A DNA stretch of 64,000 nucleotides from Serratia sp. M24T3 (GCF_000257645.1 NZ_AJHJ01000001.1:345106-409105), one strand, 5' to 3'; counted from the first letter of the stretch, positions 11,201 to 22,351 are shown. The notes: generated by a model from the letters alone, not told the origin. A program made the numbers and translations.

Positions 11201-12049
11201 ATCCACATCCAAACGATGCGACTGGCCGTCGGTATGCCAGACGGCCTCGCCATCTTTTACATGAATATCACCGGCATAGACTTGACCATCGCGCAGGGTT
11301 AACCACGCGGCGAGACTGAAATTGGCACTGTCTAAACCAGTATTGCTGCGCAGCCAGCGGCTGAACCACGGCTTCATGTCGATATCATCGGCTTGCAGAT
11401 AGATTTTACCGTCATTCAGCAAACCGTCGTTATCGTTGAGATCCATACGAACCTGCACAATACCGTGCTGGCCGTTGAAGCTCGATAAACCAAGCTGCCC
11501 TTCGGCGCGGTGGCGATTCTTGGAGTTCAGCCAGGTCATCTGCTGGATGTCGAATTCTGCCCGTGGGCCGGAAGGCGTTTTGAAGCTAATGCGGCTATTG
11601 CGCAGGTCGAAGTGGTCAACCTGCTTTAGGAAGATTTCGCTGATTCGATCGGCACCTACCGGGCTTTTGTGCTTGTCGCCGTCACCGCCCAGGGTTGAAT
11701 TGAAATCGAGCTGCAGGTTATAGAAAGTCAGATCGCGGAACTGCCAGCGCAGATGCAGCAAGGATTGCCAGACATCCAGCGCCATGGTGATACGTTGCAC
11801 CTTAGAGGAAGATTCCGGAAGAGAGATGGCCAGATCTCGAATTTCAAGCGTTGGGCCAAAAGTCTTCCAGCTGCCGTTAACCTGAGAGAGGCTAATCGGC
11901 ACACCAGTAACCGCCTGAATCTTGTCGACAATAGGCTGTTTGAATCGATCAAGCTGAGGCAGCGCCAAACGAAGCCCACTGATCGCCAACGCGACGATAA
12001 CAACAATCGTCGCGAAGCTGGTTAGCAGTATCCCGGGCAGTCGCCTCAC
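8213..12049 (-). CDS. yhdP: YhdP, AsmA-like envelope phospholipid transport protein
   Basis: A 1278-residue AsmA-family protein, close to the 1266 residues of E. coli YhdP. It has one N-terminal membrane anchor (residues about 5-27), then a very long beta-rich periplasmic region and the conserved C-terminal AsmA domain with a short Lys-rich tail. In E. coli YhdP, TamB and YdbH are partly redundant proteins that move phospholipid to the outer membrane. The start is GTG at 12049, supported by AAGGAG about 8 bases upstream. It lies 96 bp after rng and 82 bp before tldD, the classical order. Confidence 0.94.
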   Translation of the reverse strand: MRRLPGILLTSFATIVVIVALAISGLRLALPQLDRFKQPIVDKIQAVTGVPISLSQVNGSWKTFGPTLEIRDLAISLPESSSKVQRITMALDVWQSLLHLRWQFRDLTFYNLQLDFNSTLGGDGDKHKSPVGADRISEIFLKQVDHFDLRNSRISFKTPSGPRAEFDIQQMTWLNSKNRHRAEGQLGLSSFNGQHGIVQVRMDLNDNDGLLNDGKIYLQADDIDMKPWFSRWLRSNTGLDSANFSLAAWLTLRDGQVYAGDIHVKDGEAVWHTDGQSHRLDVDDLTLHGNRQGSGWQVGTPQLNLKTDGQAWPQGSLTALYLPENGVSDNSQFLGPDHQEQLRLRGNNIQLERIGPIIPTISFLTPALLERWKDLKPTGMVDQLALDIPLKQPEQTRFDMKWHDVSWTRWELLPGVNNFSGTLSGSVPRGRMTIGLQNSQLPFGDVFRAPLEVSQASGTFDWSNNDQGWSLWSKDLDVKAKGLWATGGFSYEQPSKGQPWLKILSGVRVYDGGQAWRYFPQNLMSKNLVDYLGSAILAGQVDNATLSFNGNPHDFPFKNNEGQFEVWVPLRNSTFKFQPEWPALTNLDIDLDFLDNGLFMKAAHTQLGNAVGKNVVASIPDYEKEKLLIDADVSGEGKDVGEYFMQTPLKDSLGAALKEIQIGGNVSGRLHLDIPLNGKQVRATGGINLNNNSLFVAPLESKIKNLTGQFSFDNGNLDSNSMTATWFGQPVNINFKTFDQPDNYEINIGLDGNWQPAKLPGLPKAIAAKISGGANWNSAVDILLPHKGTPTYKVTADADLRNVSSHLPNPLNKAPGKALPLNVNVQGDLHSFNLNGVLAGKDRFNSRWLLGKQLTLDRAAWAINTTKTPALPATSSLTLNLPALDGENWLGLLSPDKATQSQNTKTVGFGFPNQITVTTPRLTLAGQGWNDLTLVSTHNDDGMHINVKGKEIDGTLDMNNRGPWLANLRYLYFNPQWATSGSSGQNLFGSHLSFSNWPALNIRCEACWFMGQSLRKVNADLAPQGNQLTLRNGLIDTGEGRLDIQGEWKQDAQNQDSTALRGNLSGKNIDRFNSFLGVATPLKGAPFKVDFDLHWKDAPWKPDVKTLNGTLKTYLGKGEIINMGGGRAGQILRLVSFDALLRKLQLDFRDTFGKGFYFDSIKSDAWIKDGVLHTNDLLVDGLAADIAINGNVNLVSQRLDLEAVIAPEISATVGVATAFVINPIVGAAVFAASQALAPLWNKISLIRYQIDGTIEQPTIHEILRQSKADKKALKVPAP

Positions 12050-12145
12050 ACTTAATCTCCTTGTCTTACAATCAGCGCTGAAATCGACGACGCTCTTTGA
12101 TCCTACATAAAAAAAATGCCTAAATTAATCCGTCAATTCTTATAA

Positions 12146-13615
12146 TCACATCATGACAACGTCAAATTGTTCCTGACTGTATAACGGTTCAATCTGAACT
12201 TTGACCTGTTTGCCAACGAAAATTTCGACTTCGGCAAGAGCGTGAGACTCTTCGCCTTTCAGGGCATCGCCAACGGCGACCGAGGCGTAAACCAAAAATC
12301 TGTCTGCATCATAAGCATGATGAACGCGCACGATTTCGCGCAAAATTTCGTAGCAAACTGTCTCGACCGTTTTAACCGTGCCGCGGCCATGGCAAGTTGG
12401 ACAGTCGCTGCACAGCACATGTTCCACACTTTCACGGGTTCTTTTGCGGGTCATCTCTACCAGCCCCAGCGCAGAGAAACCGTGAATACCGGTTTTAACG
12501 CGGTCTTTCGACAGCGCCTGCTCCAGCGAATGCAACACGCGACGGCGGTGCTCGTCATTGGCCATGTCAATGAAATCGATAATGATAATGCCGCCGAGAT
12601 TACGCAGTCGAAGTTGGCGGGCAATAGCCTGCGTCGCTTCCGTATTGGTATTAAAAATGGTTTCTTCGAGATTGCGATGGCCGACAAACGCACCGGTGTT
12701 GATATCGATGGTGGTCATTGCCTCAGTCTGATCAATGATCAGATAGCCGCCAGATTTCAGTTCAACCTTGCGTTCCAGCGCGCGCTGGATTTCATTTTCT
12801 ACGTCATAAAGATCGAAAATTGGCTGTTTGCCGCTGTAATGCTCGAGCTTGTCGGTCAGCTCAGGCATATATTCGCTGGTAAACTCGATCAGCAGTTCAT
12901 AAGTTAGACGCGAATCGACACGAATGCGATTCAGCTCCTGACCGGTAAAATCGCGCAGCACGCGGTGAGCCAGTGCCAGCTCGCCGTAAAGTTTGCATTT
13001 GGTGACGTTGCGGCGTTTGCGCTCCATCACTTTAGTCCACAGGCGTTTTAAGTAAGCAGCATCCTGTGCCAGTTCCTCTTCGCGGACCCCTTCGGCTGCG
13101 GTGCGAATAATATAACCACCGTGCTCGTCGCAGTAGGCAGAAACGATTCTTTTCAGGCGATCGCGCTCGGCTTCGCTGGCAATTCGCTGGGAAACACCCA
13201 CGTGTGAAGCGCCGGGCATAAATACCAGGTAACGCGAAGGCAGAGTAATGTCGGTGGTCAGACGCGCGCCTTTGGTGCCCAGCGGATCTTTCACCACCTG
13301 GACCATCAAATCCTGGCCTTGATGCACCAGCTCGACAATATCGCGCACGTTAAAGTTTTTCTGCTCGTCACGAGCCACGCACTCAGTGTGCGGCATGATG
13401 TCAGAAGCGTGAAGGAAGGCGGCTTTTTCCAGACCAATATCAACAAAAGCCGCCTGCATTCCGGGCAGGACACGGCTGACGCGACCTTTGTAAATATTCC
13501 CTGCAATACCACGTTTTGCTTCTCGCTCAACGTGGATCTCTTGCAGGATGCCCCCGTCGATGTAAGCCACCCGCGTTTCCGATGGGGTGACATTGACCAG
13601 TAATTCAGCCGTCAT
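12146..13615 (-). CDS. rng: Ribonuclease G
   Basis: A 489-residue endoribonuclease of the RNase E/G family that matures the 16S rRNA 5' end and cuts some mRNAs. The S1 domain spans about 40-125. The catalytic core carries the two metal-binding aspartates in [10 protein letters not shown] and [11 protein letters not shown], and the zinc-link motif [10 protein letters not shown] follows near residue 405. The start at 13615 ([18 protein letters not shown]) gives the E. coli length. An upstream in-frame ATG at 13672 would sit inside yhdE. rng overlaps the end of yhdE by 11 bp, suggesting translational coupling. Confidence 0.95.
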   Translation of the reverse strand: MTAELLVNVTPSETRVAYIDGGILQEIHVEREAKRGIAGNIYKGRVSRVLPGMQAAFVDIGLEKAAFLHASDIMPHTECVARDEQKNFNVRDIVELVHQGQDLMVQVVKDPLGTKGARLTTDITLPSRYLVFMPGASHVGVSQRIASEAERDRLKRIVSAYCDEHGGYIIRTAAEGVREEELAQDAAYLKRLWTKVMERKRRNVTKCKLYGELALAHRVLRDFTGQELNRIRVDSRLTYELLIEFTSEYMPELTDKLEHYSGKQPIFDLYDVENEIQRALERKVELKSGGYLIIDQTEAMTTIDINTGAFVGHRNLEETIFNTNTEATQAIARQLRLRNLGGIIIIDFIDMANDEHRRRVLHSLEQALSKDRVKTGIHGFSALGLVEMTRKRTRESVEHVLCSDCPTCHGRGTVKTVETVCYEILREIVRVHHAYDADRFLVYASVAVGDALKGEESHALAEVEIFVGKQVKVQIEPLYSQEQFDVVMM

Positions 13616-14198
13616 GCTTTCTCCTAAGAACGCGTAGTGCAACAAAATTACTGTACAGTTCCTGAGTCTCAACCAGAGGGAGTCCCACTACTGCATAGTA
13701 ACTGCCGCGGATCTCACGGACGAAACATCCGCCCTTTCCTTGAATACCGTAGGCCCCCGCTTTATCCATGGGCTCGCCGCTGGAAATATAGTGCTGAATA
13801 TCCTCCGAAGAAAGCGTTCGGAAGGTGACATCGGTCACAACCATCGCAGTGAGGTGGTGCTCAGAGTCAGCGAAGGCAATGGCGGTCATCACCTGATGTT
13901 GACGTCCTGAAAGCGCCGCCAGCATTTCAGCAGCCTGCTGAATATCGGCGGGTTTTTCCAAAACACGTCCATCAAGTACCACAATAGTGTCTGCGCCTAA
14001 AACGGGCAAGTCCTGCGGAGCAACAATAACCCCGGCACGGGCTTTATCTAGTGCCAAACGTTGAACGTAGTCCTCGGGATCTTCGCCCGGCTGACGCTGT
14101 TCGGCCACGTCGGTGGTCAGGCGTTCAAAGGGCAACTCCAGCATCGTTAATAACTCACGGCGACGCGGTGAACCCGATGCGAGATAAAGTAAAGTCAT
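13605..14198 (-). CDS. yhdE: Maf-family nucleoside triphosphate pyrophosphatase YhdE (dTTP/UTP)
   Basis: A 197-residue Maf/Ham1-fold pyrophosphatase, the same length as E. coli YhdE, which hydrolyses dTTP, UTP and some modified nucleotides and affects septum formation. Visible motifs are the N-terminal substrate loop [10 protein letters not shown] (residues about 8-17), the [10 protein letters not shown] block, and the C-terminal [12 protein letters not shown] loop. It lies 7 bp after mreD and overlaps rng, continuing the mre operon as in many gammaproteobacteria. Confidence 0.93.
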   Translation of the reverse strand: MTLLYLASGSPRRRELLTMLELPFERLTTDVAEQRQPGEDPEDYVQRLALDKARAGVIVAPQDLPVLGADTIVVLDGRVLEKPADIQQAAEMLAALSGRQHQVMTAIAFADSEHHLTAMVVTDVTFRTLSSEDIQHYISSGEPMDKAGAYGIQGKGGCFVREIRGSYYAVVGLPLVETQELYSNFVALRVLRRKHDG

Positions 14199-14205
14199 AA
14201 TGCCC

Positions 14206-14694
14206 TTATTGTACGGCGAATTGGCGACGAATTTTACGCATCAGCAAGAACAGCCAAGGCCAGAGCACGCCGTCCACGACGCTGCTCCAGAAAATCTGTG
14301 GTCGGAAAGTCACGTTAACTACCAGGAATTCGGCCCAAAAAACAATGACGTTAACCGCCATCGACAACAGCATCACGATCAGCGCCTGCTGCCAAAGTGC
14401 CATGTTTCGGAACAGCTGAAACTTGAAGGCAACCAGATAAGCGGTAATGGCCAGCGCCAGCGCGCGCACTCCCAGTGTAGATCCTAAAACCAGATCCATG
14501 AAAAAACCGACCAGAAAACCGGTGCCGACGTTAACCCGATGCGGCAACGCCATCACCCAGTAAATCAGGATCAGCATCAGCCATGAAGGTCGGAACATAT
14601 AGATTTCGTCAGGCCACGGCATGACCTGCAACATCATGGCTACCACAAAGGATAGCCAAATTATCCAGCGGCCGTGGCTGCGGTAGCCGTTCAT
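14206..14694 (-). CDS. mreD: Rod shape-determining protein MreD
   Basis: A 162-residue inner-membrane protein with about five hydrophobic segments, the same length as E. coli MreD. It belongs to the elongasome, linking the MreB cytoskeleton and MreC to the lateral-wall synthesis machinery. The start overlaps the mreC stop by 4 bp (14691-14694), typical of translational coupling, and yhdE follows after 7 bp. Confidence 0.94.
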   Translation of the reverse strand: MNGYRSHGRWIIWLSFVVAMMLQVMPWPDEIYMFRPSWLMLILIYWVMALPHRVNVGTGFLVGFFMDLVLGSTLGVRALALAITAYLVAFKFQLFRNMALWQQALIVMLLSMAVNVIVFWAEFLVVNVTFRPQIFWSSVVDGVLWPWLFLLMRKIRRQFAVQ

Positions 14695-15689
14695 TGCCTG
14701 CCGCCCGAAGTCGTCACTGGTGCGGTTATCGTTCCCGTTGCCGGCGCGGGAACCGGAGCCGGTGGGCCCATTTCATTTGGAGGTGGCAGAACCTGAGGCA
14801 TCATTTGCATCAAACGCTCGCTGGCAATGCGGTGCACGTCTTCCGGCGACATTGGTTTGTCACCATTTTGATCCGCGCCCCATAACAGCAGCAGATAACG
14901 CAGGCGTTGCAGACCGGCGGTTGGACGCGCCTGAATAACGGTGTAGGCACGCTGATTATCGACCTTGACGGAAGACACCACCGCAACCGGATAACCTTCA
15001 GGGAAGCGACCGCCCAAGCCTGAGGTCACCAAGACGTCACCGACGCGAATGTCAGTATTGGCCGGCAAATGTTCGAGCTGAAGATCGTCAGCACAGCCGC
15101 TACCGGCAGCGATAACGCGAATATCGTTACGCAGAACCTGGATTGGAATAGCGTGGGAAGCATCGCAAATCAGCAGCACGCGGCTGGTTGCGGCGGCCAC
15201 GGCAATAACCTGACCGACCACGCCTTTGTCACTGATCACTGGCTGACCGACATAAACGCCACGGTTGCTGCCTTTATCAATGACCACCTGATCGCTGTAA
15301 GGATCGTTGCTGGTCGACAGCACCTGCGCGACCATTTTATGCTCGTCCTGACGCAGTGGCGATCCCAGCAGCTCGCGCAAACGGGCATTTTCCTGCTTGA
15401 ATTGACCAAGTAGCAGCAGATCGCTGTTTTTTAGCAGCAATTCCTGGCGCAGGGCGCGGTTTTCGAGTTCGAGCTGTTGGCGAGACGCAAAGGTCTGAGA
15501 GACGTTATCCAGAAATTCTCTTGGCGCATTGGACAAGAAATAGAAAGGGCTGACGGCAGTATCCATGTAGGTGCGGATCTTGACGAACGTACCTACCTTA
15601 CTGTCGGCAAAAATCAGTACGATGGCCGTAAGAATAGCCAAAAAAAGTCGCAACTGCAGAGACGGACCTCTGCTAAAAATAGGCTTCAT
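14691..15689 (-). CDS. mreC: Rod shape-determining protein MreC
   Basis: A 332-residue periplasmic elongasome scaffold. It has a short cytoplasmic N-terminus, one membrane anchor (residues about 12-30), a predicted coiled coil at about 65-110 ([19 protein letters not shown]), paired beta domains, and a Pro/Ala-rich C-terminal tail. It is a little shorter than the 367 residues I recall for E. coli, and the low-complexity tail could account for that. It overlaps mreD by 4 bp and is separated from mreB by a 222-bp gap with a hairpin. Confidence 0.94.
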   Translation of the reverse strand: MKPIFSRGPSLQLRLFLAILTAIVLIFADSKVGTFVKIRTYMDTAVSPFYFLSNAPREFLDNVSQTFASRQQLELENRALRQELLLKNSDLLLLGQFKQENARLRELLGSPLRQDEHKMVAQVLSTSNDPYSDQVVIDKGSNRGVYVGQPVISDKGVVGQVIAVAAATSRVLLICDASHAIPIQVLRNDIRVIAAGSGCADDLQLEHLPANTDIRVGDVLVTSGLGGRFPEGYPVAVVSSVKVDNQRAYTVIQARPTAGLQRLRYLLLLWGADQNGDKPMSPEDVHRIASERLMQMMPQVLPPPNEMGPPAPVPAPATGTITAPVTTSGGRQ

Positions 15690-15825
15690 AAAATATGCGA
15701 GTTCCTCGGCAGCAGAAAATTTAGCCGATCTGAGCGAAACATTACCCTAACAGGAATAGTAGCAGGATATAAAGGGGGGCAGCCCTCTTCCGCGGCAGGC
15801 TAGTTTTCCCTATCCCAATAGTACC

Positions 15826-15864
15826 TGAAGCTGCACGGGGATGATGTTATCCGCTGCAGCTTCA
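15826..15864 (-). promoter_or_regulatory. Hairpin in the mreB-mreC gap
   Basis: A perfect 10-bp inverted repeat, TGAAGCTGCA (15826-15835) and TGCAGCTTCA (15855-15864), with a 19-base loop, in the 222 bp between the mreB stop and the mreC start. There is no long T run, so it is more likely a processing, stability or attenuation element than a full terminator. It would lower mreCD expression relative to mreB. Confidence 0.6.
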
Positions 15865-15911
15865 AATACTCGGGCATACACGTCTTGCCAGTGACTGATT
15901 ATTCAGTGAAA

Positions 15912-17002
<1,091 letters not shown>

Positions 17003-17302
17003 TACTTTACCAACCACACGAAGCAGCGACAAGGCGCAAAAACGTTCTGCTTCGGTGAAAATTGTCAGCGACGTTCGTCACTTAACGTGGTGATTTAATA
17101 CACTGCGGCGGAAACCTGAATCACAGACTCAGCTTAACTCAATCAGGCACCCGTCAAGTCACAAACATCGCACATGAATTCTTACACTTTACCTGAAATT
17201 ACTCAGCACCAAGGGATTAATTAACGCGCTGATACAGGCTGCCCCTCTGTGTAAATGGCAGGGGTGCGCCATTCTACGTTAAATTTTACCGTTGGGATCA
17301 GT

Positions 17303-19240
17303 TTAAAGTCCGTGGTTGTGTGAATATTTTTTACTGACCGGGTCGATGACCTGTGGCGTAGCAAAAAAATCACCCTGACCGCCGTGAATACCTGTTTCCA
17401 ACAGAGCAAGCCATTCATCAATTGTGCGAACACCCGAGGCGTAAACCTTGGCCTGCGTGCCTTTGCATGCGCTTAGCAAACTTTTCACAAACAGCTGATT
17501 TTCAACCCGCTTATCGATATCGCGAACCAATCCCGGATGAAGTTTAACCCTTTCAACCTGGAAAGATTTCAGATAAGAGGTGCTGACCACTGTCAGACCC
17601 GCTTGTGAAACCGCCAGTCTGCACCCTAATCCTTGCAACAATCGCAGGGCAGGACGAAGACGGTCGGTATGTTGACAGAGATCGGCCTCTGCAAGTTCAA
17701 TAAGAATTCGATTTCTCTGCATTTTTTCACACTGGAGCAGTACATCTCTTAACCAGCGAACAAAAGTGCGTTGCAATAATGAATCAACCGTAAGGTGAAA
17801 TGCCAGCGTCTCGTCCGGCCATTGTGCAAGTAACGGAATTATCTGACTGATCATTCGACGATCAAAACTTTGCGACATGCCAAATTGGGTCACCAGCGGA
17901 ATAAACTCGGCGGCCAGCAGCTCACGCGTTCCGTCGAAGATACGCCGCTGCACTTCGCGGTGATCCAGCACTCCGGCCTTGTTCAACGCCGGTTTCTGGT
18001 AGAGCCGTGGCCCACCGCGCGCAAGAGTGTCTTCCAGTAACGTGCGCCATCTAACGCTACCGCGCCCTTTTTCCGGCACGTTACTGTCATAAACTGACCA
18101 ACTATTGCTGCCCTGGAAGGCCGCGTGACGGGTTGCCTGCTCGGCGTAATCCATCACCTGCTCCAGAGTCTGTCCAAATCGATAAGAACTGATGCCTATA
18201 TATAGAAGCGCATCGCGGTCGATAATCGAAGTTGACGGCAATGCGCCCACCGCATTCACTAATTGTGCAGCCATCACTTCTGCCTCTTTCAAGGTGCTGT
18301 GCGGCAGTAGAACGGCAAAATCACTGTGGTAATAGCGGGCCAGCAGCGCCGACGAATAGCGCATTACAAAAGTCGACAACAAATTGACGATCGACGACAT
18401 CAGCTCTTTTACCGGCGTCTGCCCGTGCGTATCTCGCAGGGTATCGAAATCAGGCAGGCGGATTAGCATCAGAATGCCGTAAGCACCCTCTTCTTCCAGC
18501 TCGGTAGTCAGCTGGTTGTCAAAAAACAATCGATTGCTCAAGCCGGTTTTAGCATCCTGCTGAGCGAAAGCGCGGATTAAGGTGTCAACGCGGCTACGCT
18601 GTTCGCGCGCTTCGCCAAGATCGACCAGCAGCTTATCGATAGCGGCACTGGAATTCAGCGGCCACTCGGTAACATCACCCAGCGGGAGATTATCGCGCTC
18701 GCCGCGCAAGATTCTCGTGGAACGGTCTTCTAATCGTTCAACGCCGCTGGTTTGCAGGCGCACCCAGCGAAACGTGGCCAGGGTGGCAGCAATGATCAGT
18801 AATATTGCCAGGCTGATATAAAGAGTGGTGCGCATTGAACGGGCATAGTTGCTGACCGGATCGAGATAAACGACTTTCAGGCTCAGGTCAGGATGATGGA
18901 GCAAAGGGAGATGCTGGGTAATAAAGTCAGGCGCGTGGTTGTCCCATACGTTGCCGTTACTGGCTTCAGTATCGTGACTGTAAACCGCGCCGTGATTGGC
19001 CACGACTTCAAGGCTGCTGATATCCAGCTGATTCATCACCAGCGGCAGCCAGTTTTGCAATGATGAAGGCGGGTTGGCAAGCAGGGTCTGATCGACCGAG
19101 GTCGAGAGCGCACGTAAATGCTGTTCAGAACTTTGCTTGTTCAAGTAAACGAAGCTGAACGTAACGCCCACCAGCATAAGGAAAACGGTGAGCGCGACCA
19201 GCATTGAGATCATCGCATATAATCTGGTAGTAAATCGCAT
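17303..19240 (-). CDS. csrD: RNase E specificity factor CsrD
   Basis: A 645-residue membrane protein that promotes RNase E decay of the CsrB/CsrC small RNAs and so controls CsrA activity. Two N-terminal membrane segments (about 10-32 and 135-160) flank a periplasmic region; then come HAMP-like, GGDEF-like (about 225-385) and EAL-like (about 400-640) domains. The GGDEF signature is degenerate (YHSDF), and no intact EAL catalytic motif is visible, as expected because CsrD neither makes nor breaks c-di-GMP. Length is within one residue of E. coli. It lies upstream of mreB in the same orientation, as in other enterobacteria. Confidence 0.93.
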   Translation of the reverse strand: MRFTTRLYAMISMLVALTVFLMLVGVTFSFVYLNKQSSEQHLRALSTSVDQTLLANPPSSLQNWLPLVMNQLDISSLEVVANHGAVYSHDTEASNGNVWDNHAPDFITQHLPLLHHPDLSLKVVYLDPVSNYARSMRTTLYISLAILLIIAATLATFRWVRLQTSGVERLEDRSTRILRGERDNLPLGDVTEWPLNSSAAIDKLLVDLGEAREQRSRVDTLIRAFAQQDAKTGLSNRLFFDNQLTTELEEEGAYGILMLIRLPDFDTLRDTHGQTPVKELMSSIVNLLSTFVMRYSSALLARYYHSDFAVLLPHSTLKEAEVMAAQLVNAVGALPSTSIIDRDALLYIGISSYRFGQTLEQVMDYAEQATRHAAFQGSNSWSVYDSNVPEKGRGSVRWRTLLEDTLARGGPRLYQKPALNKAGVLDHREVQRRIFDGTRELLAAEFIPLVTQFGMSQSFDRRMISQIIPLLAQWPDETLAFHLTVDSLLQRTFVRWLRDVLLQCEKMQRNRILIELAEADLCQHTDRLRPALRLLQGLGCRLAVSQAGLTVVSTSYLKSFQVERVKLHPGLVRDIDKRVENQLFVKSLLSACKGTQAKVYASGVRTIDEWLALLETGIHGGQGDFFATPQVIDPVSKKYSHNHGL

Positions 19241-19470
19241 CCCTGTGCCTTACTCAGTTTATGTGGTGTGTTTTTCACTAATTGATGCGGCCGGTCTTGC
19301 TGCTTGGCGGCCAGCCTATATAAATAGCATAGACAGCGATCATTTATTTAATTCAGATTTCTTATGTATTGACAGTTTTGCGCCGTTTAGACCGTAAAAT
19401 CCTGACCTGCGAAATTTCGTATTTTCCCCTGAGCTCTGGTTAAAGTAGGCATTTAACGCCATGCTCTAAC

Positions 19471-19476
19471 TATAAT
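19471..19476 (+). promoter_or_regulatory. Candidate -10 element for msrPQ
   Basis: A perfect TATAAT at 19471-19476 in the 307-bp csrD-msrP gap, giving a leader of roughly 65 nt before the msrP ATG. No good -35 hexamer lies 16-18 bp upstream, so activator dependence or an extended form is possible. A clear Shine-Dalgarno (CCGGAG) precedes the msrP start. Confidence 0.4.
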
Positions 19477-19547
19477 TCTTATTATGAAAATAATTTTAAC
19501 TTACCCGGAGCCGTTAAAGACCGAGGGTCATTCTCCCGGAGCATGTT

Positions 19548-20549
19548 ATGAGCCATAAAAAAGTCTTAACCGAAGCAGACGTTACCCCAGAAAGTATTTT
19601 CTATGACCGCCGCAAAGTGCTGCAAGCCTTGGGGCTTAGCGCCGCGACAATGGCACTTCCTTCAACCTCACAGGCAGATGTGCTGTCATGGTTTAAAGGT
19701 CACGATCGCCCTAAAGCGCCCGCAGGCAAACCGCTGGATTTCACCAGGCCGGCAGAGTATCAGGCCGATTTGCCGCTGACGCCGGAAGATAAAGTCACCG
19801 GCTACAATAACTTTTACGAATTCGGGCTGGATAAGGCCGATCCGGCCGCCAATGCCGGTCAGTTGCCGACATCTCCGTGGAAAGTCACCATTGATGGGGA
19901 AGTGACCAAGCCGGTCACGCTGGATATGGACGACTTCTTCAAACGTTTTCCACTTGAGCAACGTATTTATCGTATGCGCTGTGTCGAAGCCTGGTCGATG
20001 GTCGTGCCGTGGGTCGGTTTCCCGCTTTCCGCGCTGCTTAAAATGGTTGAGCCCACCAGCGATGCAAAATTTGTCGCCTTCACTACGTTGTATGATCCTG
20101 AACATATGCCAGGACAAAAAGACCGTTTTATCGGCGGCGGCCTGAATTATCCATATGTTGAAGGATTGCGACTGGATGAAGCAATGAACCCGCTGGCGTT
20201 CATGTCGGTGGGCGTTTACGGCAAAAGTATGCCGCCGCAAAACGGTGCGCCAATCCGCCTGACCATTCCCTGGAAATACGGCTTTAAAGGTATCAAGTCA
20301 ATCGTGCATATTCGGCTGGTAAAAGAGCAGCCGCCGACGACCTGGAACCAGATTGCTTCGAACGAATACGGTTTCTATGCCAACGTGAATCCGCACGTCG
20401 ATCATCCTCGCTGGTCACAGGCAACAGAGCGCTTTATCGGCTCTGGCGGCATTCTTGACGTGAAACGCCAGCCGACACTGCTATTTAACGGCTATGAGAA
20501 AGAGGTCGGGCATTTGTATCGAGGACTGGATTTGCGAGCGAACTATTAA
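19548..20549 (+). CDS. msrP: Methionine sulfoxide reductase MsrP, molybdopterin catalytic subunit
   Basis: A 333-residue periplasmic molybdoenzyme that repairs oxidised methionines in envelope proteins. The N-terminus carries a Tat signal with the twin arginine at about 23-24 ([11 protein letters not shown]) and a likely cleavage after SQA near residue 43. The molybdenum-ligating cysteine is in MRCVEAWSM near residue 146. Length matches E. coli YedY/MsrP. It overlaps msrQ by one base (TAATG), a coupled two-gene operon. In Yersiniaceae this pair occupies the place between csrD and aroQ. Confidence 0.95.
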   Translation: MSHKKVLTEADVTPESIFYDRRKVLQALGLSAATMALPSTSQADVLSWFKGHDRPKAPAGKPLDFTRPAEYQADLPLTPEDKVTGYNNFYEFGLDKADPAANAGQLPTSPWKVTIDGEVTKPVTLDMDDFFKRFPLEQRIYRMRCVEAWSMVVPWVGFPLSALLKMVEPTSDAKFVAFTTLYDPEHMPGQKDRFIGGGLNYPYVEGLRLDEAMNPLAFMSVGVYGKSMPPQNGAPIRLTIPWKYGFKGIKSIVHIRLVKEQPPTTWNQIASNEYGFYANVNPHVDHPRWSQATERFIGSGGILDVKRQPTLLFNGYEKEVGHLYRGLDLRANY

Positions 20550-21157
20550 TGAAGATACCGCGTCTATCGTTAAAACAAATTTTCTGGCTCAAGGTGATCA
20601 TTCATCTGGCAGCCTTTTTGCCGCTCTTATGGATCTTCCTTTCTATTAACCAAGGATGGTTCAGCGCCGATCCGGCAAAAGATATTCAGCATTTCACTGG
20701 CAGAATGACATTAAAACTGCTGCTGGCGACCCTGCTTATCACACCGATTATCCGCTACGGCAAACAGCCGCTCTTAATTCGCGTCAGGCGACTGGTGGGC
20801 CTGTGGTGCTTTGCCTGGGCAACAATTCACCTGCTGAGTTATTCATTCCTTGAGCTAGGGATTGATAATCTGAGGCTGTTGGGCAGCGAGCTGATTTCTC
20901 GTCCTTATCTGACACTGGGTATCATTAGCTGGATAATTTTGTTAGTTTTAGCCGCAACGTCGACGCTTTGGTCACAGCGTAAGTTGGGTAGAAAATGGCA
21001 GACCCTGCATAACGGTATCTATATTGTTGCGATTTTGGCCCCGATTCACTATTTATGGTCAGTTAAGACTTTTTCGCCACAACCGTTCATTTACGCGCTA
21101 ATTGCAGCGATTTTGCTGGCACTTCGCTACAAGAAATTTCGTCAGTGGTTTCGGTAA
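20549..21157 (+). CDS. msrQ: MsrQ, heme-binding membrane subunit of the MsrPQ system
   Basis: A 202-residue membrane protein with about six transmembrane helices and conserved histidines (for example in [18 protein letters not shown], [10 protein letters not shown] and APIHYLWS segments) that ligate heme b. It passes electrons from the respiratory quinone pool or flavin to MsrP. The start codon overlaps the msrP stop by one base, so the two are translationally coupled. A terminator-like palindrome lies 44 bp downstream. Confidence 0.93.
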   Translation: MKIPRLSLKQIFWLKVIIHLAAFLPLLWIFLSINQGWFSADPAKDIQHFTGRMTLKLLLATLLITPIIRYGKQPLLIRVRRLVGLWCFAWATIHLLSYSFLELGIDNLRLLGSELISRPYLTLGIISWIILLVLAATSTLWSQRKLGRKWQTLHNGIYIVAILAPIHYLWSVKTFSPQPFIYALIAAILLALRYKKFRQWFR

Positions 21158-21200
21158 TCGCCGAAAACACGCAGGTTATTCCGCCAAACTCCCCTTCTGT

Positions 21201-21225
21201 AACCCTCAGTTTCAAACTGAGGGTT
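21201..21225. promoter_or_regulatory. 25-bp perfect palindrome between msrQ and aroQ
   Basis: Arms AACCCTCAGTTT and AAACTGAGGGTT separated by a single C. On RNA it would form a stable hairpin, but no T run follows on the plus strand. It may therefore be an intrinsic stop with a weak tail, or a protein binding site. The rest of the 238-bp gap should hold the aroQ-accBC promoter; none is assignable with confidence. Confidence 0.6.
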
Positions 21226-21395
21226 GATAATCTTCGCTGATAAGACCAGTATTTGGCGGCTATTTCCCTCGATATGAATATAATGCAGCCTTTCCTAAGA
21301 AAAGTCTGGGTTGATTTGTTATGAAATAGGTGACAAATTGGCTTCGGCAAGGTATTTTCTTCGACCTCGTACTAATCGCAGGAGATAGGCTCACA

Positions 21396-21848
21396 ATGGC
21401 GCATAAGTTTGACATTTTGCTTCTCAACGGTCCCAACCTGAATTTATTGGGAACGCGTGAGCCAGAAACCTACGGAAGTACCACGCTTAACGATATTGTT
21501 AAAGGTTTGGAACAGCAGGCTGCCGCAGCGAACGTTGCATTAAGCCATCTGCAATCCAACGCAGAGCACCTCCTGATTGACAGGATCCATCAGGCCCGGG
21601 GAAATACTGATTTTATTTTGATCAATCCCGCAGCCTTTACCCATACCAGCGTGGCGCTTCGTGATGCATTGCTGGCAGTACAGATCCCGTTCATCGAGAT
21701 CCACCTGTCCAACGTGCATGCTCGCGAGGCTTTTAGACACCATTCATATCTTTCCGATATCGCGGTGGGCGTTATCTGTGGACTTGGCGCAGATGGCTAC
21801 CATTTTGCTTTACAGGCAGCGGTTAACCGCTTGTCAAAATCCAATTAA
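21396..21848 (+). CDS. aroQ: Type II 3-dehydroquinate dehydratase
   Basis: A 150-residue type II dehydroquinase that converts 3-dehydroquinate to 3-dehydroshikimate in the shikimate pathway. Motifs visible are [19 protein letters not shown] with the active-site tyrosine, the [17 protein letters not shown] block and [19 protein letters not shown] with the catalytic histidine. The start at 21396 ([13 protein letters not shown]) gives family length; the frame stays open upstream but has no conserved extension. It lies 30 bp before accB, the arrangement typical of Yersinia and relatives. E. coli lacks aroQ. Confidence 0.95.
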   Translation: MAHKFDILLLNGPNLNLLGTREPETYGSTTLNDIVKGLEQQAAAANVALSHLQSNAEHLLIDRIHQARGNTDFILINPAAFTHTSVALRDALLAVQIPFIEIHLSNVHAREAFRHHSYLSDIAVGVICGLGADGYHFALQAAVNRLSKSN

Positions 21849-21878
21849 TTACTTCGCATAGAGTACGGAATCACACCC

Positions 21879-22340
21879 ATGGATATTCGTAAAATCAAAA
21901 AACTGATCGAACTGGTTGAAGAATCAGGCATTTCTGAACTGGAAATTTCTGAAGGTGAAGAATCAGTACGCATCAGCCGCGCAGCACCACAACAAGCTTA
22001 CCCAATGATGCAACAGGCTTACGCCATGCCTGCTCCACAGCAGCCTCTGGCTGCTGCTGTTGCCCCTGCGGCAGCGGCTGAAGCAGCTGCACCTGCTGCT
22101 ATCAGCGGTCACATCGTTCGTTCGCCAATGGTAGGGACTTTCTACCGCACGCCAAGCCCAGATGCCAAAGCATTCATCGAAGTGGGTCAGCGCGTCAACG
22201 TGGGCGACACTCTGTGCATCGTTGAAGCAATGAAAATGATGAACCAGATCGAAGCTGACAAATCTGGCGTGGTTAAAGCCATTCTGATTGAAAGCGGCCA
22301 ACCGGTTGAGTTCGACGAGCCGCTGGTCGTCATCGAATAA
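21879..22340 (+). CDS. accB: Acetyl-CoA carboxylase biotin carboxyl carrier protein
   Basis: A 153-residue biotin carrier of acetyl-CoA carboxylase, the first committed step of fatty acid synthesis. It has an N-terminal domain, a flexible Ala/Pro/Gln-rich linker at about 38-75, and a C-terminal biotinyl domain whose EAMKMMNQ motif places the biotinylated lysine at residue 119. accC follows after 11 bp. In E. coli AccB also represses its own operon; conservation of that here is inferred. Confidence 0.97.
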   Translation: MDIRKIKKLIELVEESGISELEISEGEESVRISRAAPQQAYPMMQQAYAMPAPQQPLAAAVAPAAAAEAAAPAAISGHIVRSPMVGTFYRTPSPDAKAFIEVGQRVNVGDTLCIVEAMKMMNQIEADKSGVVKAILIESGQPVEFDEPLVVIE

Positions 22341-22351
22341 CGAGGCGTACC

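Noticed and set aside
12242..12907. Open frame of 221 codons opposite rng
   Set aside because: Antisense to the conserved catalytic core of RNase G; composition is that of a shadow frame.
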